DNA of 64,000 nt. It comes from Paraburkholderia sp. CNPSo 3272. Its GTDB lineage: Bacteria > Pseudomonadota > Gammaproteobacteria > Burkholderiales > Burkholderiaceae. Of this stretch, positions 35,728-44,999 are shown piece by piece. The stretch is from assembly GCF_024206495.1 (NCBI RefSeq), contig NZ_JAMBPQ010000039.1, positions 1 through 64,000 on the forward strand. Direction: 5' to 3'. Each line of letters begins with the position of its first letter. Positions within the stretch are counted from its first letter, which is position 1. Position numbers and translations under genes: made by a program. The notes under the pieces were generated by a model. It had not been told where the DNA came from. It searched no databases and saw only the letters and a program-made list of their open reading frames with translations.

Positions 35728-36886
35728 TTTTCTCTCGTTAACTTCATGGCTTGATAGAGACAGATTACCTGCTCCGCGCAGAGCCCCATTGCGCATTTAT
35801 CAATGCCGCGCACCGTGAATTACTCCGATAGCGCGATTCTTATGCTTGTGATTGTCGGCAGAATCCGGCGGAACTTTAGCACTCCGGATGCGTCATTGTG
35901 AATGATCTCAACGATATTCAATCTATGCGTTTTGCAACCCACCTGATACGCCGAATAAAAACCCTACGGCAAACGTTTTACATCCCCCATTCCTGCGAAC
36001 AATGTAAATATCGACCCCTCGAATTTGCTCCCCTGCCATCTATTGAAAAACTGTCCGCGCCGTCACACTTTCCTGAGCAGGTTAACGCGCGGCACCTCCG
36101 ACGCCCCGTATCGGCAAAGAGAATCCCTCGCTCCATTGGGACGACTCCACACGGTCAGAATCATGTGCTGATGCAGTGATGAGGCGTGACGGCAACGACC
36201 TTCGATGTCGCCGGCACATAGCGCAAGACCGGATTCCCACGCGACGCCGTTCGTTGCACATACACCAATCGCAGTGACTTCACCGCCCTGTCAGCCAGCT
36301 TCCCACATCCCCCGGAGTCGTGAACCTTCCACTCACGGCTGCGCATCAAGGCGTAGCGCTGCCCGTCCCATACCGATATAACTTTTATAACACATCTATC
36401 CAGCCTTTTGGCAAGAAACCGGCAGAGAACTTGAACCCCATCCGGCGCTCACGCGGCGGATGTCGGCTCTTCGCGCGCTCGGCTGACATATGCCAGAGCC
36501 GCTCGCAGCCCGCGCCTGACTGATCGATTGCGTGTTTTGACGAAGCCCAATTGATCGGCAAAGTTTGATGCCTGCAAAGGACGGCATTCAACCTGACAGG
36601 CGCGCAGCGGTTTCGCTGCACCCCGGAAATGCATCTCCCCTGAAACGCATCGACACGTTTACATGCGACGACCCAGATCGGGATACCAGCGCGTATCCAC
36701 CGGATCGCCTGCTCGACAGACATTCCCTGCCAACGTACCTATGCAGACGCCTTGCAAGCCAATTGTTCGGATGTTATAGTTTTTGTAACGAACGCAGGAC
36801 CTGAGGGAAATTGTTGGAATGCTGCACACGATCCGGTATGTCGCGCATGAAGGCTCGCGTCCAACTAACATTCCGCTTTAAAGCAC
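35728..36886. other. Long AT-richer intergenic region
   Basis: About 1.2 kb between the head of the tubulin/caspase series and an exported protein gene. Its base composition is lower in GC than its surroundings. It must hold the promoter of the series, but I see no clear -35/-10 pair. No gene was recognised. Confidence 0.4.
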
Positions 36887-37369
36887 ATGAAAAAACTATG
36901 CAAGGCGGCAGTCGTTGCCGCACTGATGCCATCCATCTTCGCCGCGAGCCTACCCGCCGCGACTGCGGCGCAGACTGTCGACATCCAGAGGATTCGACAA
37001 ACTGTCACGCGCCAAGCGCGTGCCAATCACCTTGCAGTCAACTGGAAAGGTGGCCAGAGCGTGACAGGAGATGTGGCCGGTATTGGTCAGGTCACCGCGC
37101 TGTCGTTCGGAGTCGAGCCGACTGATGGCGGAAACTGGTGGTCTGACTCTGTCCAGGTATTCTGGGCAAACGGTCACTCCGACCAGGTTGGCACCAAGGG
37201 CGTTCAGCAGATGGTCATCAAGGACAACCTGCTTTACGTCAGGAGTCTTGAACAGGGCGACAACGATCCCGGCTGTTGCCCCACCACGATTCAATTGACT
37301 GCCTATCGCATCCAGAGCGGGAAACTGGTTGCCGTGAGCAGCAAGGTCGTCGGACACCAGAGTTCCTGA
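36887..37369 (+). CDS. Exported hypothetical protein
   Basis: The 160-residue protein has a signal peptide (MKKLCKAAVVAALMPSIFAA, cleavage near ATAA). The mature part contains VGTKGVQQMVIKDNLLYVRS and a pair of adjacent Cys (GCCPTT). It looks beta-rich and periplasmic. I do not recognise a family. It stands alone, reading away from the tubulin/caspase series. Confidence 0.7.
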   Translation: MKKLCKAAVVAALMPSIFAASLPAATAAQTVDIQRIRQTVTRQARANHLAVNWKGGQSVTGDVAGIGQVTALSFGVEPTDGGNWWSDSVQVFWANGHSDQVGTKGVQQMVIKDNLLYVRSLEQGDNDPGCCPTTIQLTAYRIQSGKLVAVSSKVVGHQSS

Positions 37370-37468
37370 ACGCGGTGAGCGTGCCACGAGCTGCCTACGT
37401 GAGGCAACGTACACGTGACTACTGAGGCGACGCGGCGACGATTGGAGCTTCGTGAGGATACCAGCAGA

Positions 37469-38023
37469 TCAGATGCGTGATTTGCCCCCCACCGGGAGCA
37501 CCGCGAGGATTCCCTTCACGACATACAGCATGATGAGGGCACCGGACAGATCGCCCGCAAACATCATGAAGAAGCTTTCGACGAGGTTGTGCGTATTTCC
37601 TTCCAGCGCGAACCAGATGTGATGCAGCAACGGGTTCGCAACTGAATACGCAATTGCCAGTACGAGCAATCGCTTTGGCGTGAGATTGAGCAGCATGGAA
37701 TGCAGCCCATACCACTCCCTCGCAAGGCGATATGTCGCATAGGGCGCGACCGTGGCAATGATTCCTCCTGCAAACGACCGAACCGGGTCGTGCGGAAAGA
37801 AGTAAAAGAAGTCGACGAGCCAGCTTGCTATCAGCAAGCCGATTGCGCCATCGCCGCCCAGAAGCAGCGTACCCAGCAGTCTGACGCCCGACGGCAGATA
37901 GACCCAGTTCACGCCCCGGACGAATTCCGTGTGTGTGAAAATTTCCTGATTGATCCAGAGCGACAGAACGAACACGGCAGCGGTACCCGCCACCGAAACG
38001 CAATGCAACCGTAAGCTAGACAT
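37469..38023 (-). CDS. Polytopic membrane protein, paralogue 1
   Basis: The 184-residue protein has about five hydrophobic segments (for example VSVAGTAAVFVLSLWIN, LLVLAIAYSVANPLLHH). It is a very close relative of the protein at 41691-42320; both share LWINQE, GVNWxYLPSGVRLL, FPHDPVR, LNLTPKRLL and AYSVANPL. Function unknown. It is divergent from a MarR-like regulator (start 38117), which may control it. No ribosome site is visible at ATG 38023; the second copy lacks one too, so this is probably the true start. Confidence 0.8.
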   Translation of the reverse strand: MSSLRLHCVSVAGTAAVFVLSLWINQEIFTHTEFVRGVNWVYLPSGVRLLGTLLLGGDGAIGLLIASWLVDFFYFFPHDPVRSFAGGIIATVAPYATYRLAREWYGLHSMLLNLTPKRLLVLAIAYSVANPLLHHIWFALEGNTHNLVESFFMMFAGDLSGALIMLYVVKGILAVLPVGGKSRI

Positions 38024-38116
38024 GGAGATAAAATACTGGTGCCCGTTTATACCGGGATAATATTACGGTTTGTCTTGCGCGCTGCCCTGCACGACGCTTT
38101 CTCTGGAGCGATGGTA

Positions 38117-38464
38117 ATGACACGCCCTGCTGATATCTATCTTCGCTTTCTTCAACTCACCGAGGCACTACGGGGTCTACCTTCCCTTCCCGCACTCGAT
38201 CCACTTGAAGAGAAGATACTCGAGTTTGTTGCCCGCATGAGGCAAAAAAACGAACGGCTTTCCGTTCGGGACATGATGGGCCACAGCGAGCTTGGGTCGC
38301 CGGCGACATTACACGCCCGCATCACATCGATGCGTGAAAAGGGCTGGCTCGTACTCAACGAGACCGAAGACGCTCGCCGCAAACAGATCGAGCTGACACC
38401 GGCGGCGCTCCGACACTTTGACAAGCTTGCCGAGGCGTTTGCGAAAGCCGCGAAGGGAAGCTGA
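38117..38464 (+). CDS. MarR-like winged-helix regulator
   Basis: The 115-residue protein has a winged-helix core: LDPLEEKILEFVARMRQKNE, LSVRDMMGHSELGSPATLHA, then RITSMREKGWLVLNETEDAR. This matches the MarR-type wing with ARRKQIELT. It is shorter than classical MarR proteins (about 140), lacking part of the dimerisation helices. GGAG eight bases before ATG 38117 decides the start. The divergent membrane-protein gene is the obvious candidate target. Confidence 0.8.
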   Translation: MTRPADIYLRFLQLTEALRGLPSLPALDPLEEKILEFVARMRQKNERLSVRDMMGHSELGSPATLHARITSMREKGWLVLNETEDARRKQIELTPAALRHFDKLAEAFAKAAKGS

Positions 38465-38598
38465 TGCAAGCGCAACTCTGGCAAAGAAACAGCAAGTACC
38501 GGCATTTCTCCAACCCATTCCCCGATGCTCGTTGCAGTGCACTGCCCAGGCGAAAGACTGCCTCGGCGGTAATCGGGGCGGACGCTACCACAGTAACC

Positions 38599-38829
38599 TT
38601 ACAATTTGGGCCAGGCGTCGATATATTCGATGGTCTGGGCGAGTTTCAGGGCGGGGATTCTGGCAATTTCAGCTTTCCCGAACCAAATGATAAAGGTGTC
38701 CGGGTCTGCCTGACTACGTTGCACCTTGACCTTTCTTCCAGCCTTGTGTGTCTTGCCAACGTTGAACCCGATGTACTGGCTCTCAACCTCGACAAGCAGC
38801 TTTGCCGGACGCAGCGGCTCGCCGCTCAT
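38599..38829 (-). CDS. Small hypothetical protein
   Basis: The 76-residue protein (MSGEPLRPAKLLVEVESQYI ... IEYIDAWPKL) has a good AGGGG site eight bases upstream. It has a compact beta/alpha look and no membrane segment. No family recognised. It faces the MarR-like gene tail to tail. Confidence 0.55.
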   Translation of the reverse strand: MSGEPLRPAKLLVEVESQYIGFNVGKTHKAGRKVKVQRSQADPDTFIIWFGKAEIARIPALKLAQTIEYIDAWPKL

Positions 38830-39130
38830 ATTCTTTCCCCTGGATGCCGCCGGATAAGGTACTTCGCTGCAACGGGGAGCGCGCTACACACGCGACACAA
38901 GGTACGGGTGATCTTCCTGACAGCGAACGTTCGCAAGCGCGCTATTCTTTGTCGATAGAGTCAGCCCATTGCATCGCCTCGGATATGGAAGCGACGCGAG
39001 TCGTAACCCCGATTTTGAGTCCGCCCGACCCGGCTTACCCGATCAAGGCCAATCCCTGTTAGAACGTCTCACCGTGCCTGAAAACAGCCCTTCCCTGCGC
39101 ACAAGGTAATTCGTCATCCGAATTAATTAG
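38830..39130. other. Intergenic region
   Basis: About 300 bases with no recognisable gene. Confidence 0.3.
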
Positions 39131-39169
39131 AGAAAAAAGAACCCACGATCCGTAGCGGACTGTGGGCTC
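39131..39169 (-). terminator. Rho-independent terminator (minus strand)
   Basis: On the minus strand a stem GAGCCCAC / GTGGGTTC (one G-T pair), with an inner TCCG/CGGA stem, is followed by TTTTTTCT. It lies about 290 bases downstream of the hypothetical gene at 39458-40045. That distance suggests a long 3' tail or a lost gene between them. Confidence 0.8.
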
Positions 39170-39457
39170 GCAAACACACGCCAAAAGCTCAGGTTTTCAA
39201 AACCGTCATAACTTTTGGAACGGTAAACATACCGGGTTTCTGATGCCATGGCAATTTGCCTGTGGTTTAAAACAACACCCGGGATAAAGCTTAGGACAGG
39301 TCTATTCCACTGGTCATAAAAAGGGCTCCGCACTGTATCGCGACCTGATGAACTGGCGGCAATTTCATCGGGCTGCAGCAAGAATGTGGACCCAGATGTT
39401 TCGCCATCGACGTAAGGTCAACACCTGCCATAGCGGACCGATTACATTGATGTGTCG

Positions 39458-40045
39458 TCACTCAATGCAAGCCGGCGATCGTTGGAACCTCGTCACCGAA
39501 CTGGAGCTTCTGGGGAGGCCGTCAGTCAGGCGCCCATACAGAGACTGCCAGTCGACGGCGAGCATCGGGATTGTCCTGTCGTTGCGGGACCAGTACGCAA
39601 GGAACCGAGCCCAACCCTCCAGGAAAAAGCCCGCGCCAGGACTGAGCAGGCACGGTGGCCTCGCCACAAGAGGAACCCTGGCTGCGGGAAATATTGAACG
39701 CAGCGTTTCAAGTTCGTCAGATACTTCGTCGGCCGACTCCGACCTGTTTGCTCCCCTGGATAGATGATTTCGCAAAACTTGCGCGACACAGGGCGTACTG
39801 AGCTCGATGTATGACGCTCGCACTCCACCCAGATCTGTTAACAGGTTAGACGACGCAGTCGCCGCCTCCGTCATCCTGACTAGCACGGGAAGCCTGGCAT
39901 AGGAGGGCAGCGCAACCAGATCAGTCTCTTCGCGTTGGAGCGCGTCCCGAAACGTCGGGTAGGATAGAAGCCATGAGCTGACGGGGCTGGCGCCCTGACG
40001 CGAAACCGGGCTCCCGTCCGGAGGACCCGGGTGGAACGTATGCAT
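39458..40045 (-). CDS. Hypothetical protein
   Basis: The 195-residue soluble protein begins MHTFHPGPPDGSPVSRQGAS and contains FFLEGWARFLAYWSRNDRTI followed by PMLAVDWQSLYGRL. The GGAGG site five bases before ATG 40045 decides the start over ATG 40057. I recall the 'GWxRFxxY...IPxxAVDW' text from uncharacterised Burkholderia proteins; function unknown. A terminator lies downstream on the same strand. Confidence 0.6.
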   Translation of the reverse strand: MHTFHPGPPDGSPVSRQGASPVSSWLLSYPTFRDALQREETDLVALPSYARLPVLVRMTEAATASSNLLTDLGGVRASYIELSTPCVAQVLRNHLSRGANRSESADEVSDELETLRSIFPAARVPLVARPPCLLSPGAGFFLEGWARFLAYWSRNDRTIPMLAVDWQSLYGRLTDGLPRSSSSVTRFQRSPACIE

Positions 40046-40424
40046 GTTGGCCTCCATTTGTTATAAAAATGATAACGAATAGCTGCCGCGAGCGCAAGAA
40101 CTCGTCAGGCAGACCGAGCAGCGGCCCCTTGCCTGTCAGCGTGATGTGTAACTGCAGAAGCCCCTTAAAGAAGAGAGCCCGCACAGCACGGACGCACTGA
40201 AGACCCCGCGTCAGGCGCGTCGTTTGGCAGACGGGCCGGCACGGGAGCGATCGGAAGAAATTGCCACGTTACGAAGCTGGCTTGCATACGGTTTCGATCT
40301 GCTTTCGTTTTTCGGAGTTCTGACTGCGTCCGTAGTAATACGCGCGCGGTTGGGGCAGAATGCACCGTGGCGCAGGATCAGCCGCGACGCATCAGCAGGA
40401 AATGAGAAAATCCGGGGATAGCAG
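40046..40424. other. Intergenic region
   Basis: About 380 bases between divergent genes. GGGGA at about 40416 is the porin ribosome site. Nothing else was recognised. Confidence 0.35.
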
Positions 40425-41552
40425 TTGAAAAATGGAAGACCAGCCGCAGTTTTTGGCGGCATTGCAGTTGCGCTGGCGTCCCAGCACGCCTTTGCGCAGA
40501 GTTCAGTAACGTTGGGCGGCATGACCGACATCAGCATGCGCTACCTGACGAACGACGATGCACAGAACAACGGCAGATTGTTCATGGCAAACGGCGCGGT
40601 CATCAATAGCCATTTCGGACTGCATGGAGCGGAAGACCTTGGTAATGGCCTGAAGGCAGTCTTCGACGTTGAGAACAATTTCAATCCGCGCGACGGCAGC
40701 CTCGGCGACAACGGGCGGCTGTTCGACAGCCAGGCTTATGTGGGCCTTGCAGGCCAGTATGGCACGTTGACATTCGGTCGCCAGAACACGCCACTGTTCG
40801 ACAAGCTCATCAGCACCTATGACCCGCTGACATACGCGAACTATCCCGAGAATTCGTGGTTGCCGTATGCGCTGGGCGCAGGACTGGCCGCAGACAACGC
40901 GATGAAGTACAGCGGGCAGTTCGGCGACATGTACGTTGGCGCGTTTTATTCGTTCGGCGGCAACTACGAGTCAACCGGCGCAAGCGGCTTCTCAGGCCAG
41001 ATGCCTGGTCATCCCGGGGCGGGCACGATGTACGCCCTGCTTGCGTCGTATTCGAAGGGATCGCTCAGCCTGGCTGCAGGTATGCAGCAGGTGAGCGACA
41101 ACGCGAACGAAAAGCAGACGCTCTTTCATGCGAACATGGCCTACTCGTCCGGGCAGACCACGGTCTATGCCGGCTATTTGCGTTCGCGTGACAACACGGG
41201 GCTTGTCGATACGCTACTTGCCGAACAACCCGTTCCCGATGTCGGCCAGATGGAGAACACGAATCGCACGGATGACGGTCCCTACGCCGGCGTGTCGTGG
41301 AAAGCGAACGGTCCGCTCTCCCTGTCGGGTGCGTTCTACTTCGATCACATGCGCAATGCAACGACGGGCGTCGATACAGCTGGCAGCGGCAACCGCTACA
41401 CGGTCGTCGCGCTCGCAGAATACTCATTCTCGAAGCGCACCGAAGTCTACGGAACGGTCGATTTCAACAAGGTCAACGGGGCGGCAGGAGTCGAATTGCC
41501 AGGTCGCAGCAACCAGACGGGTGTTGCTATCGGACTGCGAAACTTTTTCTGA
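40425..41552 (+). CDS. Outer-membrane porin (OmpC-like, Burkholderia type)
   Basis: The 375-residue protein has a signal peptide (cleavage after QHAFA) and the first strand QSSVTLGGMTD. Typical porin marks follow: FGLHGAEDLGNGLKAVFDVE, FDSQAYVGLAGQYGTLTFGR and the terminal Phe (VAIGLRNFF) needed for assembly. Sixteen-strand trimeric porins admit small hydrophilic solutes; the substrate is unknown. The start is TTG 40425 with GGGGA upstream; no ATG in frame precedes the signal. It is followed by the membrane-protein paralogue 2. Confidence 0.92.
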   Translation: MKNGRPAAVFGGIAVALASQHAFAQSSVTLGGMTDISMRYLTNDDAQNNGRLFMANGAVINSHFGLHGAEDLGNGLKAVFDVENNFNPRDGSLGDNGRLFDSQAYVGLAGQYGTLTFGRQNTPLFDKLISTYDPLTYANYPENSWLPYALGAGLAADNAMKYSGQFGDMYVGAFYSFGGNYESTGASGFSGQMPGHPGAGTMYALLASYSKGSLSLAAGMQQVSDNANEKQTLFHANMAYSSGQTTVYAGYLRSRDNTGLVDTLLAEQPVPDVGQMENTNRTDDGPYAGVSWKANGPLSLSGAFYFDHMRNATTGVDTAGSGNRYTVVALAEYSFSKRTEVYGTVDFNKVNGAAGVELPGRSNQTGVAIGLRNFF

Positions 41553-41690
41553 ACATCGGCCTGACTTGTTGTGGTGCCAACCATGGCGATCAACAGGCGT
41601 ATGATTTATGTACTATTGAAAACACCGTCCGTGTAGCCACAGGTGGTGCGTCCCCGAGATTGTGTTTAGAACCCGAGGTAGCTTACTGCA

Positions 41691-42320
41691 ATGTCTAGCT
41701 TACGTTTGCATGTCTGGTCGATCGCGGCTACTGTCATCGCGTTTCTCGCGTCCCTGTGGATCAATCAGGAGGTGTTCGCGCACACGTCATTTGTACGTGG
41801 CGTCAACTGGATCTATCTGCCATCGGGCGTCAGACTGCTGAGCACGTTGCTGGTTGGTGCCGATGGGTTCCTTGGCCTGCTCCTTGCCGGACTACTCGTG
41901 GACTTTGTCTACTGGTTTCCCCACGATCCGGTTCGGGCGATCGCGGGAGCTGTCCTTGGTTCACTGGCACCGTATCTGGTCTACCGGCTTGCGCTGGAGT
42001 ACTACGACCTGCGTGCAACGCTGACCAATCTCACGCCGAAGCGGCTCCTCATCCTTGCGGTTGCCTATTCGGTTGCAAATCCGCTGTTCCATCATTTGTG
42101 GTTTGCGCTGACCGGTGCGACGACGGAATGGTTCGAGAGCTTCTTCAGCATGTTCGTCGGCGACCTGGCGGGCGCGCTGATCATGCTCTATACCATGAAG
42201 GGAATTTTGGCCTTGTTGCCCAGACAACGGAGTAGTTCACGTATGTCGAACGGCATGTTCAAGATTCAACTGGCGCTAAACAGGGCATATGACAATCAGT
42301 CGGCACGCCACGGCACATAA
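41691..42320 (+). CDS. Polytopic membrane protein, paralogue 2
   Basis: The 209-residue protein is strongly similar to 37469-38023 across its first 180 residues, with an extra C-terminal tail (RSSSRMSNGMFKIQLALNRA). Hydrophobic segments fall at the same places. It lies 138 bases after the porin, same strand, so it may be co-transcribed with it. Function unknown; possibly an accessory of porin or transport, but that is only context. No ribosome site visible at ATG 41691. Confidence 0.8.
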   Translation: MSSLRLHVWSIAATVIAFLASLWINQEVFAHTSFVRGVNWIYLPSGVRLLSTLLVGADGFLGLLLAGLLVDFVYWFPHDPVRAIAGAVLGSLAPYLVYRLALEYYDLRATLTNLTPKRLLILAVAYSVANPLFHHLWFALTGATTEWFESFFSMFVGDLAGALIMLYTMKGILALLPRQRSSSRMSNGMFKIQLALNRAYDNQSARHGT

Positions 42321-42613
42321 CTTCTCGCCACTATTCTTCCTGGCTTTACTGGAGCAAGTTCGTTTGCCCGCTGCTATCCCTGGCCGGGCGCGCGAACGCG
42401 CAAGGCAGTGCCGATATGGTCTGGATAGCCGCTTTTCCACGAATGCAGCAGCACCCGAGGCTACTGCTGCCATACAATGCGCAATCATAGGCCCCGCGAA
42501 GATTGCCCAGAAAATTTCAGGCATTCGCCCCGGTGTTCCGATAGTCAATCCGGCAAGCGCGGCTGTCGAAGCTTTGGAGCATTTCGGCTTAACAGCGCGG
42601 GACTCGAGGATGA
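42321..42613. other. Intergenic region
   Basis: About 290 bases between convergent genes. No terminator was recognised. Confidence 0.3.
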
Positions 42614-43327
42614 CTATACCTGGGCGCGCTTGCGAACTGGGCGCTTAATCACAGGCTTCTCAGAGAGCGCGCATTGCTGGATCACGCGCTGAAGATGATC
42701 CGGCCCGGCCGTGATCGCACTTAGTAAAGTCATCAAGACAAAATCGATCAACTTCGGTATGGCGACTTTTGTGTCCGCCCGCGGCGCACGGTTTGCCAGG
42801 ATCAGTGTGGCGAGACCATGTTCCATGCTCCACGCGGCATCCGTCACCAGCTTGAGATCGGCCTGGGACCAGCCACTCTCGATGGCGAGCGCCTCGATCG
42901 TCTCCGAAAACAACCCGAAAGACCGGTTACTTTCCTCGATGAGTTCTGGATACGCTTGATGCGCCACGATGCGAGGCCCGATCATCAGACCGAACAGCCC
43001 ATTGTGGCGCTGCGCGAACTCAACATACACCCGCATCATCCGGTACGCTTTGGCAAGCGCCGTATCGTCGCTTTCACGGATCGCAACGCGCAACGCAGCG
43101 AGGTCGCGATAACCACTCGCCGCGATCATGGCAAGCAGTTCGTCGATTCCCGCGAAATGTCGCGAGGGCGCGGCCTCCGATACGCCCACCATGCGCGCGA
43201 GGTAACGCAGGCTCAGGTCCTGCGCCGATACCTCCATGAGTGCACTGCGCCCCGCCTCGATGAGCGCGTTGCGCAGATTGCCATGGTGGTAATCCGCATT
43301 CTTGGCGATAGATGACTTGGGACTCAC
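42614..43327 (-). CDS. TetR/AcrR-family regulator
   Basis: The 237-residue protein has the N-terminal HTH (DYHHGNLRNALIEAGRSALM, LSLRYLARMVGVSEAAPSRH, FAGIDELLAMIAASGYRDL) and a ligand-binding C-terminal half of the WHG-like type (RMMRVYVEFAQRHNGLFGLM). GTG 43327 has AAGG six bases upstream. It is the last gene of the minus-strand catabolic series (47064 to 42614), so it is a good candidate to bind the shared palindromes at 47106, 47763 and 47829. The ligand is probably an acyl-CoA or the acid that is degraded. Confidence 0.88.
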   Translation of the reverse strand: MSPKSSIAKNADYHHGNLRNALIEAGRSALMEVSAQDLSLRYLARMVGVSEAAPSRHFAGIDELLAMIAASGYRDLAALRVAIRESDDTALAKAYRMMRVYVEFAQRHNGLFGLMIGPRIVAHQAYPELIEESNRSFGLFSETIEALAIESGWSQADLKLVTDAAWSMEHGLATLILANRAPRADTKVAIPKLIDFVLMTLLSAITAGPDHLQRVIQQCALSEKPVIKRPVRKRAQV

Positions 43328-43592
43328 GTGACCTTCGTTCGTCTAGGAAAAACAAGGAACCAGCTATAAATCCTGCGCGCAAAACGCCCGCAAAATATGC
43401 GGATCGCGCGCCAAACATGCGTGTTTCGCACATGCATTCTAGCGTCTTAACGGCGTGGCCGGGCACGAAACTGCATCCCATGCCCGGCTGCTCCGAGCCT
43501 GCAGCGTCAGAAGCAGCCATTCGTTGCGCAACGGGGCGCGCGCGACAAGTACCTGGTGCGCCCGCGTCTGCATCGACGAATCACTTTGCGCA

Positions 43593-44945
43593 TCAGACCG
43601 ATACCTCCTCAACGGGCGATCGGCTCCTGGCAATGCGCCGTACGCCGAAAAGAAGAACGACAACGCCGAGCGCCTGGACACTGGCAATCACGATGAATCC
43701 GCTCGCATAGGTTCCGGTTGCGTCCCGGATATATCCGATCAGGAACGGCGTCGCGAAGCCGGCGACATTGGCAACGGAGCTGATCAAAGGCACGGCAACA
43801 ACCAGCGACTTGCCGCTGAGAAAGCCAACGGACATTTGCCAGAACAGTGTGATACCCGCTCCCGTTCCTGCGAAGCCAAGAGCAAGCAGGAAAAATGTCG
43901 CGGCGGTACTGCTGTGCCATACAAAAACGAGTCCCGAAAGGCTCACCGCAGTAAAGACCGACGCCAGGGCACAGAAGAGCCGTCGACGCTGCGCACTGCC
44001 ACCGATGCTACAGATAAGCACATTGCCCAATGCCCCTAAGACGCAGGCGCCTGCGACTGCGCGGCCAATTTCCTTGTATCCGCCGAAGCCCGCCTCGCGA
44101 AGTATCGTCGGCGAGAAGAAAAACAGGGCTGCCGTGGCGGCCAGGAGGCAAAAATAAGCAGCGCTCAGGATCCAGACGGCGGGGTCGAGTAACAGGGGAC
44201 GCCCGCCTTCGCCGGTATCGCTCGTCATTTCCGCGTTCTGTCGGAGATCGTCCTCGACGAGCGTACGCTGCCGCGCGGATAGCCACCTGGCGCTGCACGG
44301 CAGATCCGGAAGCATCACGAACGCAACGCAGGCCAGCACGACCGTAGGGACCGCCTGAGCGAAGAACATCCATCGCCAGCCCTGAAAGCCGGCCACTCCG
44401 TGCATGTGCTCGAGCACGAATCCCCCTGTTAAACCAATCGTGACCGTCGAGAAGAGTGACCCCGAATGGAAGATGCTGAAGTTGCGCGTACGCCTTTCCC
44501 CTGCAAACCATGCATTGAAGTACAACACGACGCCCGGATAGAAGCCGGCCTCGAACACACCGACCAGGAACCTTAGCGCATAGAACGTCGGCGCGTTATT
44601 GACGAACGTCATCGCAACGCTCGTCAGCCCCCAGGCGCCGGCGAGACCGGCAAGCACTGCGCGTGCGCCATACTTCTTTTGCAGCATCGTGGTCGGGACG
44701 CCGAACAGCACGTAGCCCACGAAGAAGAGGCCGGCGCCCAATCCATAGACCGTTTCGCTGAATCGCAGATCGACGACCATTTGCAACTTCGCAAAAGCGA
44801 CGTTCGAACGACCCACCCACGCCAGCATCCACAAGCCAAACAGTATCGGCAGTATTCTCCATTGTGCCGAGGCGTAGGCCTTGCGAAGGAGCGCGCTGTC
44901 ATCCGACGTTGACGCCTCTGCACACGCTTGTTTTGCCACTTCCAT
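43593..44945 (-). CDS. MFS transporter (ACS-type anion:cation symporter)
   Basis: The 450-residue, 12-helix protein has MFS motifs (VGRSNVAFAKLQMVVDL after helix 1; YVLFGVPTTMLQKKYGAR in the first loop) and the ACS-type length. These symporters import organic acids. Its position 54 bases after the CoA-transferase and before the regulator suggests uptake of the acid that the CoA-transferase activates. Start ATG 44945; no clear ribosome site needed inside the operon. Confidence 0.88.
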   Translation of the reverse strand: MEVAKQACAEASTSDDSALLRKAYASAQWRILPILFGLWMLAWVGRSNVAFAKLQMVVDLRFSETVYGLGAGLFFVGYVLFGVPTTMLQKKYGARAVLAGLAGAWGLTSVAMTFVNNAPTFYALRFLVGVFEAGFYPGVVLYFNAWFAGERRTRNFSIFHSGSLFSTVTIGLTGGFVLEHMHGVAGFQGWRWMFFAQAVPTVVLACVAFVMLPDLPCSARWLSARQRTLVEDDLRQNAEMTSDTGEGGRPLLLDPAVWILSAAYFCLLAATAALFFFSPTILREAGFGGYKEIGRAVAGACVLGALGNVLICSIGGSAQRRRLFCALASVFTAVSLSGLVFVWHSSTAATFFLLALGFAGTGAGITLFWQMSVGFLSGKSLVVAVPLISSVANVAGFATPFLIGYIRDATGTYASGFIVIASVQALGVVVLLFGVRRIARSRSPVEEVSV

Positions 44946-44999
44946 CCGGTCCTCCGACAGGTTGTGTCGATACGGGTGCTACGAGGCGAACTGCCGTGT

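Noticed and set aside
37376-37425. Hairpin TGCCT-ACGTG-AGGCA after the exported protein gene
   Set aside because: Stem of only five pairs and no following T-run, so not called a terminator.
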